Shown here: piece by piece, positions 30,853 to 37,566 of the stretch | Layout: each line of letters starts with the position of its first letter | How positions within the stretch are numbered: position 1 is the first letter of the stretch | Assembly (NCBI GenBank): GCA_009841235.1 | Contig: VXMH01000014.1 | Location: 145,397-182,962, forward strand | Direction of reading: 5' to 3' | Length of the DNA stretch: 37,566 bases | From: Caldilineaceae bacterium SB0661_bin_32 | GTDB taxonomy: Bacteria; Chloroflexota; Anaerolineae; Caldilineales; Caldilineaceae | Translations under genes and position numbers: made by a program | Notes under the pieces: generated by a model | The model's input: only the letters and a program-made list of their open reading frames with translations | What the model was told of the DNA's origin: nothing | Databases searched by the model: none

Positions 30853-31989
30853 ATGGTTGACCACAAAAAAGACCCCGTACTCGTTGTCGTACAGCTCAGC
30901 GGCGGCAACGACTTCATGAACACCGTCGTCCCCTATACCGCCGGCATCTACTACGATTCCAGGCCGGTGGTAGGGCTCAAAGAGGATGAAGTCCTGCCCA
31001 TCCACGATACGCTTGCCTGGAATCCGAACTGCGAGCCCCTGCAGCAGATGTACGAGGCCGGCGACATTGCCGTCGTCCAGGGCATCGGCTACCCCAACTC
31101 CAACCGCTCCCACTTCCGCGCCATGGACATCTGGCACACCTGCGAACCGATCGAGATCGGCACTGAAGGCTGGGTCGGGCGCATGATCCGCGAAATCGAC
31201 CCCGGCGGCCACAACGTCCTCACCGGCGTCAACGTCGGCCAGGGCCTGCCCCGCGCGATGGCGGTGCCCGGCGTGCCCGTCACCTCCTTCGCCGACCTGG
31301 ACACCTACGGCCTGCTCACCGGCATCGACGAACCCCGCCGCCGCACCCAGGCGCTGGAGGTTTTCAAAGGCATGTACGGCCACGAGGTAGGCGCCGGCTA
31401 CGTCATGGACTACCTTTCACAGACCGGCCTCAACGTCATCCAGGGCACCGACGAGCTCAAGAAGGCGAAAGAGGGTTACAGCTCGACCGTGGCGTATGGC
31501 GACAGCGCCATCGCCAACAGTCTGCGCGACGTCGCCCGCGTCCATCTGGCAGGGCTCGGCACGCGCGTCTTCTACACGGCGCAAGGCGGCTACGACAACC
31601 ATGCCAACGAGGTGCCCGACCATCCCAAGCTGCTCGCCGACCTCAGCACCGCCATCACCGCCTTCTTCGAGGACCTGCGCGCCCACGACGCCTCCTCCGA
31701 AGTGACGATGCTCGTCTTCACCGAGTTTGGACGCCGCATCCGCGACAACGCAAGCGGCACCGACCACGGCTCCGGCGGCGGCGCCTTCATAATCGGCGAC
31801 CACGTCCAGGGCGGTCTCTACGCCCAATATCCCTCACTCGATCCCGCCCGCTGGGTCCACGGCGAGGACATGGAGCACACCATCGACTTCCGCGGCGTCT
31901 ACGGCACCGTACTCGAGCAGTGGATGGGCATCGATCCCACCGAGATCGTCGGCGGCCATTTCGAGCAGATCAACCCTTATAGCTCTTAG
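30853..31989 (+). CDS. DUF1501 family protein
   Basis: A 378-residue protein. The N-terminus PVLVVVQLSGGNDFMNTVVPY is the family signature; then GYPNSNRSHFRAMDIWHT and the late VFTEFGRRIRDNASGTDHGSGGGAFIIGD carry the conserved Glu, Asp and His residues. The fold resembles alkaline phosphatase/sulfatase enzymes, but the activity is undetermined. Most DUF1501 proteins begin with a twin-arginine signal; here the sequence starts MVDHKKDP and goes straight into the domain. It follows DUF1800 and is followed by an NHL gene, forming a compact three-gene set. Confidence 0.88.
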   Translation: MVDHKKDPVLVVVQLSGGNDFMNTVVPYTAGIYYDSRPVVGLKEDEVLPIHDTLAWNPNCEPLQQMYEAGDIAVVQGIGYPNSNRSHFRAMDIWHTCEPIEIGTEGWVGRMIREIDPGGHNVLTGVNVGQGLPRAMAVPGVPVTSFADLDTYGLLTGIDEPRRRTQALEVFKGMYGHEVGAGYVMDYLSQTGLNVIQGTDELKKAKEGYSSTVAYGDSAIANSLRDVARVHLAGLGTRVFYTAQGGYDNHANEVPDHPKLLADLSTAITAFFEDLRAHDASSEVTMLVFTEFGRRIRDNASGTDHGSGGGAFIIGDHVQGGLYAQYPSLDPARWVHGEDMEHTIDFRGVYGTVLEQWMGIDPTEIVGGHFEQINPYSS

Positions 31990-32013
31990 CAACCATTGCG
32001 TGTGATGGAGTTC

Positions 32014-32041
32014 ACTAAAAACTAAAAACTGACGACCAAAA
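32014..32041. repeat. Heptad repeat, ACTAAAA type (four units)
   Basis: ACTAAAA twice, then ACTGACG and ACCAAAA, followed by the AAGGAG Shine-Dalgarno of the NHL gene. Confidence 0.6.
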
Positions 32042-32060
32042 ATTCACAAGGAGTTCCACC

Positions 32061-33071
32061 GTGGGCAGACCATACGGTCTCTTGCGCGCCGGCTTTCCCT
32101 TCCACAAGACGCTGGGAATGCGGCGGCTGACCAACTATCCCATCGACCTCGCCTTCGGCAAGGAGGACCGCCTCTACATCCTCTGCCGCAGCGAGGGCAC
32201 CGCGCTTATCCGCAAATACAGCACCGAGGACGCGGACCTCGGCTCTATCGCCGTCTACGGCGACGAGCCGGGCCAGGTCACCTGGCCGGTCACCATCCTC
32301 GCCGACGCCGACGAGAACCTCTACATCACCGATGAGGCGCTCCACCGCGTCACCATCATCGACAGCGAGGGCGAGTTGATCGACAGCTGGGGCGAAGAGG
32401 GCAGCGCCCCCGGCCAGCTCAACGGCCCCTCCGGCATGGCCTTCGACGCCGAGGGCAATCTCTACGTCGTCGACACGCGCAACCACCGCGTGCAGAAGTT
32501 CACCCGCGAGGGCGGCCTCCTCGGCGGCTGGGGCAGCTACGGCTGCGGCGAGGGCGAGTTCAACATGCCTTGGGGCATCGCCGTCGACGAAGTGGGCGAC
32601 GTCTACGTCGCCGACTGGCGCAACGACCGCGTCCAGAAGTTCAGCACCGGCGGCGAATTCAAGATGGCCTTCGGGACCTCCGGCTGCGGCGACGGTGAGT
32701 TCAACCGCCCCAGCGGCGTCGACGTCGACCGCCACGGCGACATCTACGTTGTCGACCGCGGCAACAACCGCGTCCAGCTCTTCAACGAAGAGGGCCGCTA
32801 CGTGCAGCAGTTCATCGGCGACGCCACCCTCTCCAAGGTGGCCATCTCCTACATGATGACCAACGCCTACCCCAATCGTCTGCGCGACATGGCCAAGCTC
32901 GAAATCCAGAAGCTGCTGCGCTGGCCGCAGTCCGTGGTGGTCAGTGAGGACGGACTCATGTACGTGCCCGACACCGGCTCCTACCGCGTCCAGGTTTACA
33001 GAAAGGAGGCCGTCGAACTCAACGAGCTCCAGTTCGCGCCCCCGCGCCGCGCGCCGGCACTGAACATATAG
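32061..33071 (+). CDS. NHL-repeat beta-propeller protein
   Basis: A 336-residue protein of tandem NHL repeats, each with a G-x-(L/I/V)-Y-V-x-D-x-x-N-x-R-V-Q-x-F core; the clearest are LYVVDTRNHRVQKF, VYVADWRNDRVQKF and IYVVDRGNNRVQLF. They probably build a six-bladed propeller for binding a protein or carbohydrate. There is no signal peptide. The GTG start at 32061 is 7 bases after AAGGAG. It is last in the run from rraA, 71 bases after DUF1501, and may work with DUF1800 and DUF1501. A lactonase-like activity cannot be excluded. Confidence 0.85.
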   Translation: MGRPYGLLRAGFPFHKTLGMRRLTNYPIDLAFGKEDRLYILCRSEGTALIRKYSTEDADLGSIAVYGDEPGQVTWPVTILADADENLYITDEALHRVTIIDSEGELIDSWGEEGSAPGQLNGPSGMAFDAEGNLYVVDTRNHRVQKFTREGGLLGGWGSYGCGEGEFNMPWGIAVDEVGDVYVADWRNDRVQKFSTGGEFKMAFGTSGCGDGEFNRPSGVDVDRHGDIYVVDRGNNRVQLFNEEGRYVQQFIGDATLSKVAISYMMTNAYPNRLRDMAKLEIQKLLRWPQSVVVSEDGLMYVPDTGSYRVQVYRKEAVELNELQFAPPRRAPALNI

Positions 33072-33157
33072 CGTCCAACGTACACCGCAGCCACACGCGA
33101 TTCGCGGCCGCACAGATTAACCGCGCCCGCAACAAGCCCTACCAATCTGTTCCCCCC

Positions 33158-33171
33158 ACTAACCACTGCCG
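33158..33171. repeat. Heptad repeat at the 3' end of the PhyH gene (two units)
   Basis: ACTAACC then ACTGCCG on the + strand. Here the repeat overlaps the stop codon and last codons of the - strand PhyH gene rather than preceding a start. Confidence 0.4.
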
Positions 33172-33929
33172 TTCGGGGGTTCCACCACGTTATAGAACCC
33201 CATATAGTCCTCGCCCTTCACCATCAGAACGTCGATCTGCTCGCGCCGGCCCACGTCCACAAAGGGCACGGTGAGACGCGGCGTGATACCGAAGCGCCGC
33301 GTCTCCGACTTGTTGGGCGGCGAATAGTGCAGCGTACTCTCATTGAAGAAGATAAACTCACCCGGCTTCAGCTCCAGATCGACGGCATCGCTCGCGTCGA
33401 AGGTCGACGGGTCCACCTCTCTGCTGAACACGTTCGCGTCCGGGTCTTCGACGTGCGGATACAGCCGCTTATGGCTGCCCGGCAGCACCTGCATGCACCC
33501 GTTCGCCCGCGTCGCCTCATCCACCGCGATCCATGCCGACAGAATCACATTCGGCGACGGCTGATAGTAGGCGCAGTCCTGGTGCCACGGCACCTCCGTG
33601 TCCCAGTCCTCCTGCTCGCTCAGCGGCGCCTTGATCTGAAAGTTCGTCCGCCACAGCACAAGATGCGGCCCCAGCAGGCCGGCCGCCTTCTCCACCAGAT
33701 TGGGATGACTCAGCAGGTCATACACGCAGCGGTTGTCCAGATGCCGGTTATGAAAGTAGTCCTTCTCCGCCAGGCCCGCCGCCTTGCCAACGTCCAGAAT
33801 TTCTTCATCGATCCGTGTCCGCACACCCGCCATCTCCTCTTCCGAGAGCAGCGTATACGGCCCCAGCCATCCCTGCTGGTGGTACAGCCGGACTTCATCC
33901 TTACTTAGCGCGAGTTCATTCGTGGTCAT
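33159..33929 (-). CDS. Phytanoyl-CoA dioxygenase (PhyH) family protein
   Basis: A 256-residue Fe(II)/2-oxoglutarate oxygenase-like protein with an intact triad: H116 and D118 (PWHQDCAYY), distal H201 (TLHYSPPN), and R211/R212 for 2-oxoglutarate. MQVLPGSHKRLYPH and LELKPGEFIFFNE are typical of small-molecule hydroxylases of this family. ATG 33929 starts a normal N-terminus (LSKDEVRLYHQQGWLGPY); the frame is open 19 codons further, but that part looks non-coding. It converges on the NHL gene. It differs clearly from the PhyH at 11265, so the two are not recent duplicates. The substrate is unknown. Confidence 0.87.
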   Translation of the reverse strand: MTTNELALSKDEVRLYHQQGWLGPYTLLSEEEMAGVRTRIDEEILDVGKAAGLAEKDYFHNRHLDNRCVYDLLSHPNLVEKAAGLLGPHLVLWRTNFQIKAPLSEQEDWDTEVPWHQDCAYYQPSPNVILSAWIAVDEATRANGCMQVLPGSHKRLYPHVEDPDANVFSREVDPSTFDASDAVDLELKPGEFIFFNESTLHYSPPNKSETRRFGITPRLTVPFVDVGRREQIDVLMVKGEDYMGFYNVVEPPNGSG

Positions 33930-34114
33930 GATATTGTTCTCGTACGGTATCTCAAGACACGAAGGGATGGCACCTTCACGAATCAAGGCCAGGCCGCAGA
34001 CTCATTGACAGTGAGGGGTCTGAAGGGTACACAAGGGCGAGAATTGCCACAGAAAATGCTTGTTCAGATAGCGGGCGTCTCGACTGCGTTCATGATATTT
34101 GCAGCTTGCGGGAC

Positions 34115-35146
34115 TCATTCGGGAGTTTCATCAGAACCGTAGTTCGGTCCAGTAGTTGATATATCTAACGATTGGAGACTGAATGGTCTCATCGCTGCGC
34201 TGCCAGAATAGTCAGCAGGGTCGCCAACACTGCGTTCATTGTGGAAATCCAATTGCGCGGCGTTGATACGCTGCATCGCCCGGCTCTGGTAGTCAGCGTC
34301 TATCTCGTAACCGACAAAACGCCTGCCACAGGAGATCGCAGCTACTCCGGTGGTGCCACTGCCCATAAACGGGTCGTAGACGACTTCTTCTTCGAATGTG
34401 TACATTTCTATGCAGCGCCGGGGCAGTTCTACGGGGAAAGGAGCAGGATGACCAACCCGCTTGGCGGATTCCGCGTTCATGTGCCAAACGCTCCGCGTGT
34501 TATCAAGAAATTCATCTCGGCCGATGGTGTCACTGCGCCCGTCCACTTTGGGGCGCTGGTAGCCATCTTTACTAAATACCAGGATATATTCGTGTTGATC
34601 CCTGATGCAGGGATTTGACGCCGACCGCCAGCTACCCCAGGCAGTTGAACTGCCAGCGCTGCTGCCTTTGTCCCAGATGATTTCTCCTCGCATCAGGAAA
34701 CCAAGTCGCTCCATATCCTGAATGATATAGGCGTGCAGAGGGATATACGGCTTGCGGCCGATGTTTGCAACATTGATACACACCCTGCCGCCCGGCACCA
34801 AGACCCGCCGCGTCTCTTTCCATGCACCTCTCAGGAGTTTTCTGTACTCGGCCAAGGACAGGTCTTCATCGTAGTCCTTGCCCACAGCATACGGGGGGGA
34901 CGTCACCATCAGATGTACGCTGCGCGGGGGTAGCCGATTGCGCTTGTCAGGTGATACGCAGGAATCCAGCAGTACGCGATTGGCCAAGCGGTCCGGCAGC
35001 GAGTTTTCCGAGTATGCAGCCGGCTTCTTGCTGCTGCGAGACTGATCTTCGTTGATGCGCCTCGCGTAATAGGCCGACGAATCGTGGCTTCGACGTCCAT
35101 TCACTCCAAATGAGGCTGTCTTTGTGCGCTTCTTTTCTGTTTTCAA
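34115..35146 (-). CDS. DNA methyltransferase, N4-cytosine/N6-adenine class (beta-type order)
   Basis: A 343-residue amino-methyltransferase. The catalytic motif TSPPY is at 82-86 and the S-adenosylmethionine-binding motif DPFMGSGTT at 258-266, preceded by GHPAPFPVELPRRCIEMY; this catalytic-before-binding order defines the beta class. SPPY leans to N4-cytosine but does not decide it. The start is TTG 35146, with GGGAGGG about 8 bases before it and no better ATG. No restriction enzyme gene is adjacent. The gene is clearly less GC-rich than the sugar genes, suggesting horizontal transfer. The first 45 residues are basic and poorly conserved. Confidence 0.88.
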   Translation of the reverse strand: MKTEKKRTKTASFGVNGRRSHDSSAYYARRINEDQSRSSKKPAAYSENSLPDRLANRVLLDSCVSPDKRNRLPPRSVHLMVTSPPYAVGKDYDEDLSLAEYRKLLRGAWKETRRVLVPGGRVCINVANIGRKPYIPLHAYIIQDMERLGFLMRGEIIWDKGSSAGSSTAWGSWRSASNPCIRDQHEYILVFSKDGYQRPKVDGRSDTIGRDEFLDNTRSVWHMNAESAKRVGHPAPFPVELPRRCIEMYTFEEEVVYDPFMGSGTTGVAAISCGRRFVGYEIDADYQSRAMQRINAAQLDFHNERSVGDPADYSGSAAMRPFSLQSLDISTTGPNYGSDETPE

Positions 35147-35308
35147 TGTCGAACCCTCCCAGCGGTACGATCATCCAGGAGTCAACACACGTTCAGTCTT
35201 GGAGCCAGCTTCGTTGCCGGCGAATTCCGGCTTTACTGGAGTTCATTTTGCCCCATGACAAAGGTGGAACCAAAACCGAATCATCCCATCCTAATACAGT
35301 TCACAATG

Positions 35309-35337
35309 ATTATTGCTCACATGTTCTAAATTGTCAA
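35309..35337 (-). promoter_or_regulatory. Predicted sigma70 promoter of the DNA methyltransferase gene
   Basis: Read on the - strand: perfect TTGACA (35337-35332), 17-base spacer, AATAAT (35314-35309). The leader is about 155 bases. Confidence 0.5.
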
Positions 35338-35399
35338 GATTGATCATGATGGCCCATTTGAGTAATTCCTGCCCGAAAACCCTCCTGTTTTTGGGAGGG

Positions 35400-35427
35400 T
35401 TGTAGATTAAGGATTCCCCATTACAAT
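35400..35427 (+). promoter_or_regulatory. Predicted promoter of the membrane protein gene
   Basis: TTGTAG (35400-35405), 16-base spacer, TACAAT (35422-35427). GAAGGAG follows at 35431 and precedes the small upstream frame rather than the main gene. Confidence 0.4.
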
Positions 35428-35450
35428 AGTGAAGGAGAATCGCTGGGACA

Positions 35451-35552
35451 ATGACGGTAGGGCTGCCTGAAGAGTTCCTCGATTTCACAAGAGGAAGAAA
35501 CTGTTCCGCGTTGCACGAGAACCGGACATTTCCACAATGCAAACTTCCATAA
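35451..35552 (+). CDS. Possible 33-codon upstream frame overlapping the membrane protein start
   Basis: ATG 35451 opens a 33-codon frame that ends with TAA at 35550-35552, 16 bases inside the membrane protein gene. GAAGGAG lies 13 bases before the ATG, longer than ideal. The main start at 35537 has no Shine-Dalgarno, so translational coupling is possible. The peptide is not recognised. Confidence 0.2.
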   Translation: MTVGLPEEFLDFTRGRNCSALHENRTFPQCKLP

Positions 35553-36433
35553 ACCCCACCCCCTTGACTTTCGGCAAACTGCTGGGCCGGGCAATCAGCC
35601 TCTATCCCACCCACAGAGGCATCTTTCTGCGCACAGCCGCCATCTTCTATCTCCCGGTCACAGCGCTGGCCATCCTTTTCGTGAAAGATGCAGTCACCAG
35701 CACTTTATTTCTTACGATGGTTTTTCCCGTTGAAGCCATTATGAGCCTTTCACTCATTTCGCTCTGTGTCGAACTGCTGCACGGGCGTCCTCTTGCCGTC
35801 AAAACTGCCGTCCGACACGGCCTGCGCCGCCTCCTGGCTAATATCGGAATGATTTTGGCTGCGTCGGCCGCGTACATCGGTGTAGTTATTGTATTGGCGA
35901 TACCGATTTGGGTTGGACTCGTAAAAACTGACATTGCCTTAGGTGAGATTCTTGACGCATTCTCCGGTCCGCCCGGTCCTGCCGACATTGAGGCAATCAT
36001 GAAAGTGCTGGATGATGTTCTCTTGGGTGGCATCGGGTTATGTCTATCCGGAGTTCTGGCTGTGATTGTTTTATCTTATCTTTCGGCTCGCTGGATGGCT
36101 GCCGAGGTCGCCTTGATGGTGGAGGAAACGGGACCGCTGGATTCCCTGGCGCGCAGCTGGAATCTGAGCCGGGGCTATATCCTGCGCACAGTCGGCTATC
36201 TCTTGCTCTTGGCCATACCTTTAGGGATTGTCGCCGGTCTGTTCGGAGTGTTAATCGATTTTGTAGTGTTTCCCATGATTCCGGCTATCGACGAGTCTTC
36301 GAGAGCGGGTTTCAGTAGCGCTGCCTCGATGCTGCTGACCATCATCACCACGCCGTTCTACGTCAGCGCCATCGTTCTGTATTACTTCGATCTGCGCGTG
36401 CGAAAAGAGAAGTACAGTTTTGGCGTCGTGTGA
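35537..36433 (+). CDS. Multi-pass membrane protein of unknown function
   Basis: A 298-residue integral membrane protein with about six hydrophobic segments (near 30-50, 55-78, 100-128, 163-187, 215-245, 265-287). The N-terminus TFGKLLGRAISLYPTHRGIFLRTAAIFYLP and the block PLDSLARSWNLSRGYILRTVGYLLLL resemble the membrane-domain proteins annotated as YciC-like or glycerophosphodiester-phosphodiesterase membrane domain, where the RSW-x3-RG segment is typical. The role is unknown. The short polar stretch 138-155 (AFSGPPGPADIEAIM) is a loop. ATG 35537 is weakly placed but gives a natural N-terminus. Confidence 0.75.
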   Translation: MQTSINPTPLTFGKLLGRAISLYPTHRGIFLRTAAIFYLPVTALAILFVKDAVTSTLFLTMVFPVEAIMSLSLISLCVELLHGRPLAVKTAVRHGLRRLLANIGMILAASAAYIGVVIVLAIPIWVGLVKTDIALGEILDAFSGPPGPADIEAIMKVLDDVLLGGIGLCLSGVLAVIVLSYLSARWMAAEVALMVEETGPLDSLARSWNLSRGYILRTVGYLLLLAIPLGIVAGLFGVLIDFVVFPMIPAIDESSRAGFSSAASMLLTIITTPFYVSAIVLYYFDLRVRKEKYSFGVV

Positions 36434-36636
36434 TGACGACGTGGGAAGTTGGGTCAGGTCGTGGGGGAGAAGGTGGGGCGTGCTGCTGCAGCCTGGGATC
36501 GAAAATGGACGCAGCCCTGACCAGAGCGATTGTACGAATAAAGTATTGATGTCTTAGCGGTGATGAGAAAGTAGAGGAAACTACATGGCATGTATTCGAA
36601 TGCCCAAGAACGGCTGGCGCCTTTCAGGCTCTCGCC

Positions 36637-36882
36637 TTACACCCTCACCATAGCCGTGGATGACTCCGGTTCGGGAATCGGCAACCCGTCCTCTTTCAAC
36701 CCCTCAAGATGGAAGGCGATGGCTTCAGAAATCAGCTGGCAAGTTTCCTCGCGTGTCTTTCCCGTTGCAACACAGCCGGGCAGGTCGGGCACATAGGCGC
36801 AGTAGTTACCGGACGCTTTTTCGATCACGACAGCATACTCAAGCCCCATCATCTTGATAACATCCCGTACTTTGACTGCCAT
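36637..36882 (-). CDS. HicB-family antitoxin with a hicA-like N-terminal remnant
   Basis: An 81-residue protein. Residues about 12-70 are the HicB partial-RNase-H fold: LEYAVVIEKASGNYCAYVPDLPGCVATGKTREE, then LISEAIAFHLEGLKEDG. The first 12 residues (MAVKVRDVIKMM) are not HicB but match the usual start of the HicA toxin (M-K-V-R-D-V-I-K-L). An in-frame deletion appears to have fused the first codons of hicA, with its Shine-Dalgarno (GGAAAGG), to hicB. No other hicA lies nearby. It probably persists as an orphan. ATG 36852 or 36849 would give plain HicB. Confidence 0.8.
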   Translation of the reverse strand: MAVKVRDVIKMMGLEYAVVIEKASGNYCAYVPDLPGCVATGKTREETCQLISEAIAFHLEGLKEDGLPIPEPESSTAMVRV

Positions 36883-36906
36883 AGCGCCTTTCCGTAACTG
36901 TCAGCC

Positions 36907-36948
36907 AGTATACTCCATGCGTTATACTCAGTCCAGCGATTCACACAA
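36907..36948 (-). promoter_or_regulatory. Promoter and dyad upstream of the HicB-family gene
   Basis: On the - strand TTGTGT (36948-36943), 16-base spacer and TATAAC (36926-36921) form one promoter. A second -10-like TATACT lies at 36912-36907. AGTATA (36907-36912) and TATACT (36923-36928) form a dyad with a 10-base centre that covers both -10 boxes and could be an operator. Confidence 0.4.
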
Positions 36949-36974
36949 CGGGGCTCATTTCAAAACAACGGCAA

Positions 36975-37379
36975 ATGCAAGAAAACAGAACGAGGGCAGG
37001 TATGCGGGCCCTCTTGTTGGCACTGATCTCGGTGGCGGCTGCGGCTCTCCTCGCCGGCCTGTTCAGTGGACTGGACTTGCTCCCATCTGGAGAAGATTAC
37101 AATCAGACAACCTACGAACAACCGCCGACACCACCCCCAGCCCCACCGACTGACACACCTATATCTGTCGTAAGCAGTCCCGGCTTTACGGTAGACGAAG
37201 ACAATGTGGAGGTTCGATCCGGCCCCAGTACGGAATACTCGTTAATGGGTGTCGTCAACCGGGGTCAGACGTTCAGGCCAAACGGACGAAATCAAGAAGG
37301 TGACTGGTTGCTGTTTCTCTGGGAACGAGTGCGGTTGGATCAATGCGACTGCCTTCGGGTAGAGGGCCAGCCGCGTTGA
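36975..37379 (+). pseudogene. SH3b-domain membrane-anchored protein, apparently frameshifted near its end
   Basis: An N-terminal membrane anchor or signal (about 9-30), a Thr/Pro-rich linker (PPTPPPAPPTDTP), and a bacterial SH3 domain from about residue 70 (VEVRSGPSTEYSLMGVVNRGQTF, then EGDWLL). SH3b domains usually continue to a GWI/GWV strand. The open frame instead gives FLWERVRLDQCDC and stops at 37379. The next frame, entered at about 37312, reads CFSGNECGWINATAFG and stops at 37360-37362, which is the expected ending. A single-base change near 37311 therefore seems to break the domain; a sequencing error is equally possible. Such proteins bind cell-wall or surface ligands outside the membrane. 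Confidence 0.6.
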
Positions 37380-37432
37380 GCTGGCCGTCCTCGAAAAGCG
37401 GTGGGAAGAGACGGGGCGCGTGGGGCGCCCTG

Positions 37433-37460
37433 TACGTGATCGGAATTACGCAGTACACTT
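37433..37460. repeat. Heptad repeat, TACGNAN type (four degenerate units)
   Basis: TACGTGA, TCGGAAT, TACGCAG and TACACTT in phase, between the SH3b gene and the gene at the right edge. The second unit deviates. Confidence 0.4.
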
Positions 37461-37516
37461 AGCGCGATAGGACCAACCCGCCAATATCCCCCAGATCACC
37501 AACGGAGGCCCACCCC

Positions 37517-37566
37517 ATGAACCTCAACCTCCCGCCCTCCCCGATGCCGGACCGCGTCTCCATCAC
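37517..37566 (+). CDS. Start of a gene cut by the right edge
   Basis: ATG 37517 follows GGAGG by 9 bases and opens a frame reading MNLNLPPSPMPDRVSI to the window edge. Too short to identify. Confidence 0.4.
   Translation, partial: MNLNLPPSPMPDRVSI

Larger units (their letters stand above)
35147..35536. other. AT-rich intergenic region between the methyltransferase and membrane protein genes
   Basis: This 390-base divergent region has no convincing long gene. It holds a - strand promoter (35309-35337), an 8-bp hairpin (AACCCTCC 35378-35385 with GGAGGGTT 35394-35401, 8-base loop), a + strand promoter (35400-35427) and a 33-codon frame (35451-35552). Read on the - strand the hairpin is followed by TTTTC, so it may be a weak terminator in that direction. 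The + strand -35 box overlaps its right arm. Confidence 0.5.

Noticed and set aside
29320..32041. CRISPR-like array from repeated ACT-containing units
   Set aside because: Units are 7 bases, degenerate and tandem without spacers, and no cas genes are present.
35378..35401. Intrinsic terminator for + strand transcription
   Set aside because: The + strand side has no T-run after the stem; only the - strand reading has TTTT, and no - strand gene lies just upstream of it.
37300..37320. Programmed ribosomal frameshift in the SH3b gene
   Set aside because: No slippery heptamer or downstream structure is evident, so mutation or sequence error is the simpler explanation.
1..37566. Insertion sequences, prophage, tRNA or rRNA genes
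   Set aside because: No transposase, integrase or phage gene, no terminal inverted repeats with target duplications, and no tRNA-like cloverleaf was seen by eye; a covariance-model search could still find a small RNA.

Overview
The window is GC-rich bacterial DNA, dense with genes and mostly read from the + strand. It holds 29 to 30 protein genes and no rRNA, tRNA or CRISPR array that I can see. The gene set points to a heterotrophic member of Chloroflexota, perhaps near Caldilineales: two sugar- or peptide-type ABC importers with lipoprotein binding proteins, Gfo/Idh/MocA and AP-endonuclease-2-fold sugar enzymes, phytanoyl-CoA-dioxygenase-like proteins, a DUF1800/DUF1501 pair, NHL and SH3b proteins, and many small toxin-antitoxin pieces. 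This assignment is inference from gene content, not from a marker gene.

Layout. 1-503 is a gene-free leader. 503-2838 encodes a class V aminotransferase and a GHL10-type TIM-barrel protein. An orphan ribbon-helix-helix antitoxin follows on the - strand (2865-3107). 3325-7163 encodes a polysaccharide-deacetylase-like protein, a Gfo/Idh/MocA dehydrogenase and two sugar isomerase/epimerase-like enzymes. 7212-11224 is an oligopeptide/oligosaccharide-type importer (binding lipoprotein and two permeases, no ATPase) behind a good sigma70 promoter. A PhyH-family dioxygenase gene (11265-12086, -) is divergent from a CUT1 sugar importer (12454-15833: binding protein and two permeases, no ATPase). The same + strand run continues with an FAD oxidoreductase, an unrecognised protein, a corrinoid-binding protein, an arabinose/fucose-isomerase-like enzyme, a GH78 alpha-L-rhamnosidase and a UroD-type methyltransferase (to 24164). 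A FitA-like antitoxin with a decayed PIN toxin remnant, an enolase-superfamily dehydratase and a mazEF-type pair (-) follow. 26907-33071 encodes an RraA-family protein, a GH105-like hydrolase with an extra N-terminal domain, DUF1800, DUF1501 and an NHL beta-propeller. The last part holds a second PhyH gene and a lone DNA methyltransferase (both -, the latter in AT-richer DNA), a membrane protein, a HicB antitoxin that seems to carry the first codons of a lost hicA, a frameshifted SH3b protein, and the start of another gene at the right edge.

How the genes fit together. GH78, GH105, the sugar isomerase-like enzyme, the enolase-superfamily dehydratase, RraA and two importers suggest uptake and breakdown of rhamnose- and uronate-containing polysaccharide fragments such as rhamnogalacturonan. 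The corrinoid protein and UroD-type methyltransferase inside this run suggest an unusual link to methyl-group removal, possibly from O-methylated sugars; this is a hypothesis.

The most unusual non-coding signal is a set of short, degenerate 7-base tandem repeats (ACTRACC, ACTRAAA, TACGCAA and CTGCNTR types) found in most intercistronic gaps. Several of them run right up to start codons that have no Shine-Dalgarno sequence. One 19-base version is identical in front of two unrelated genes.
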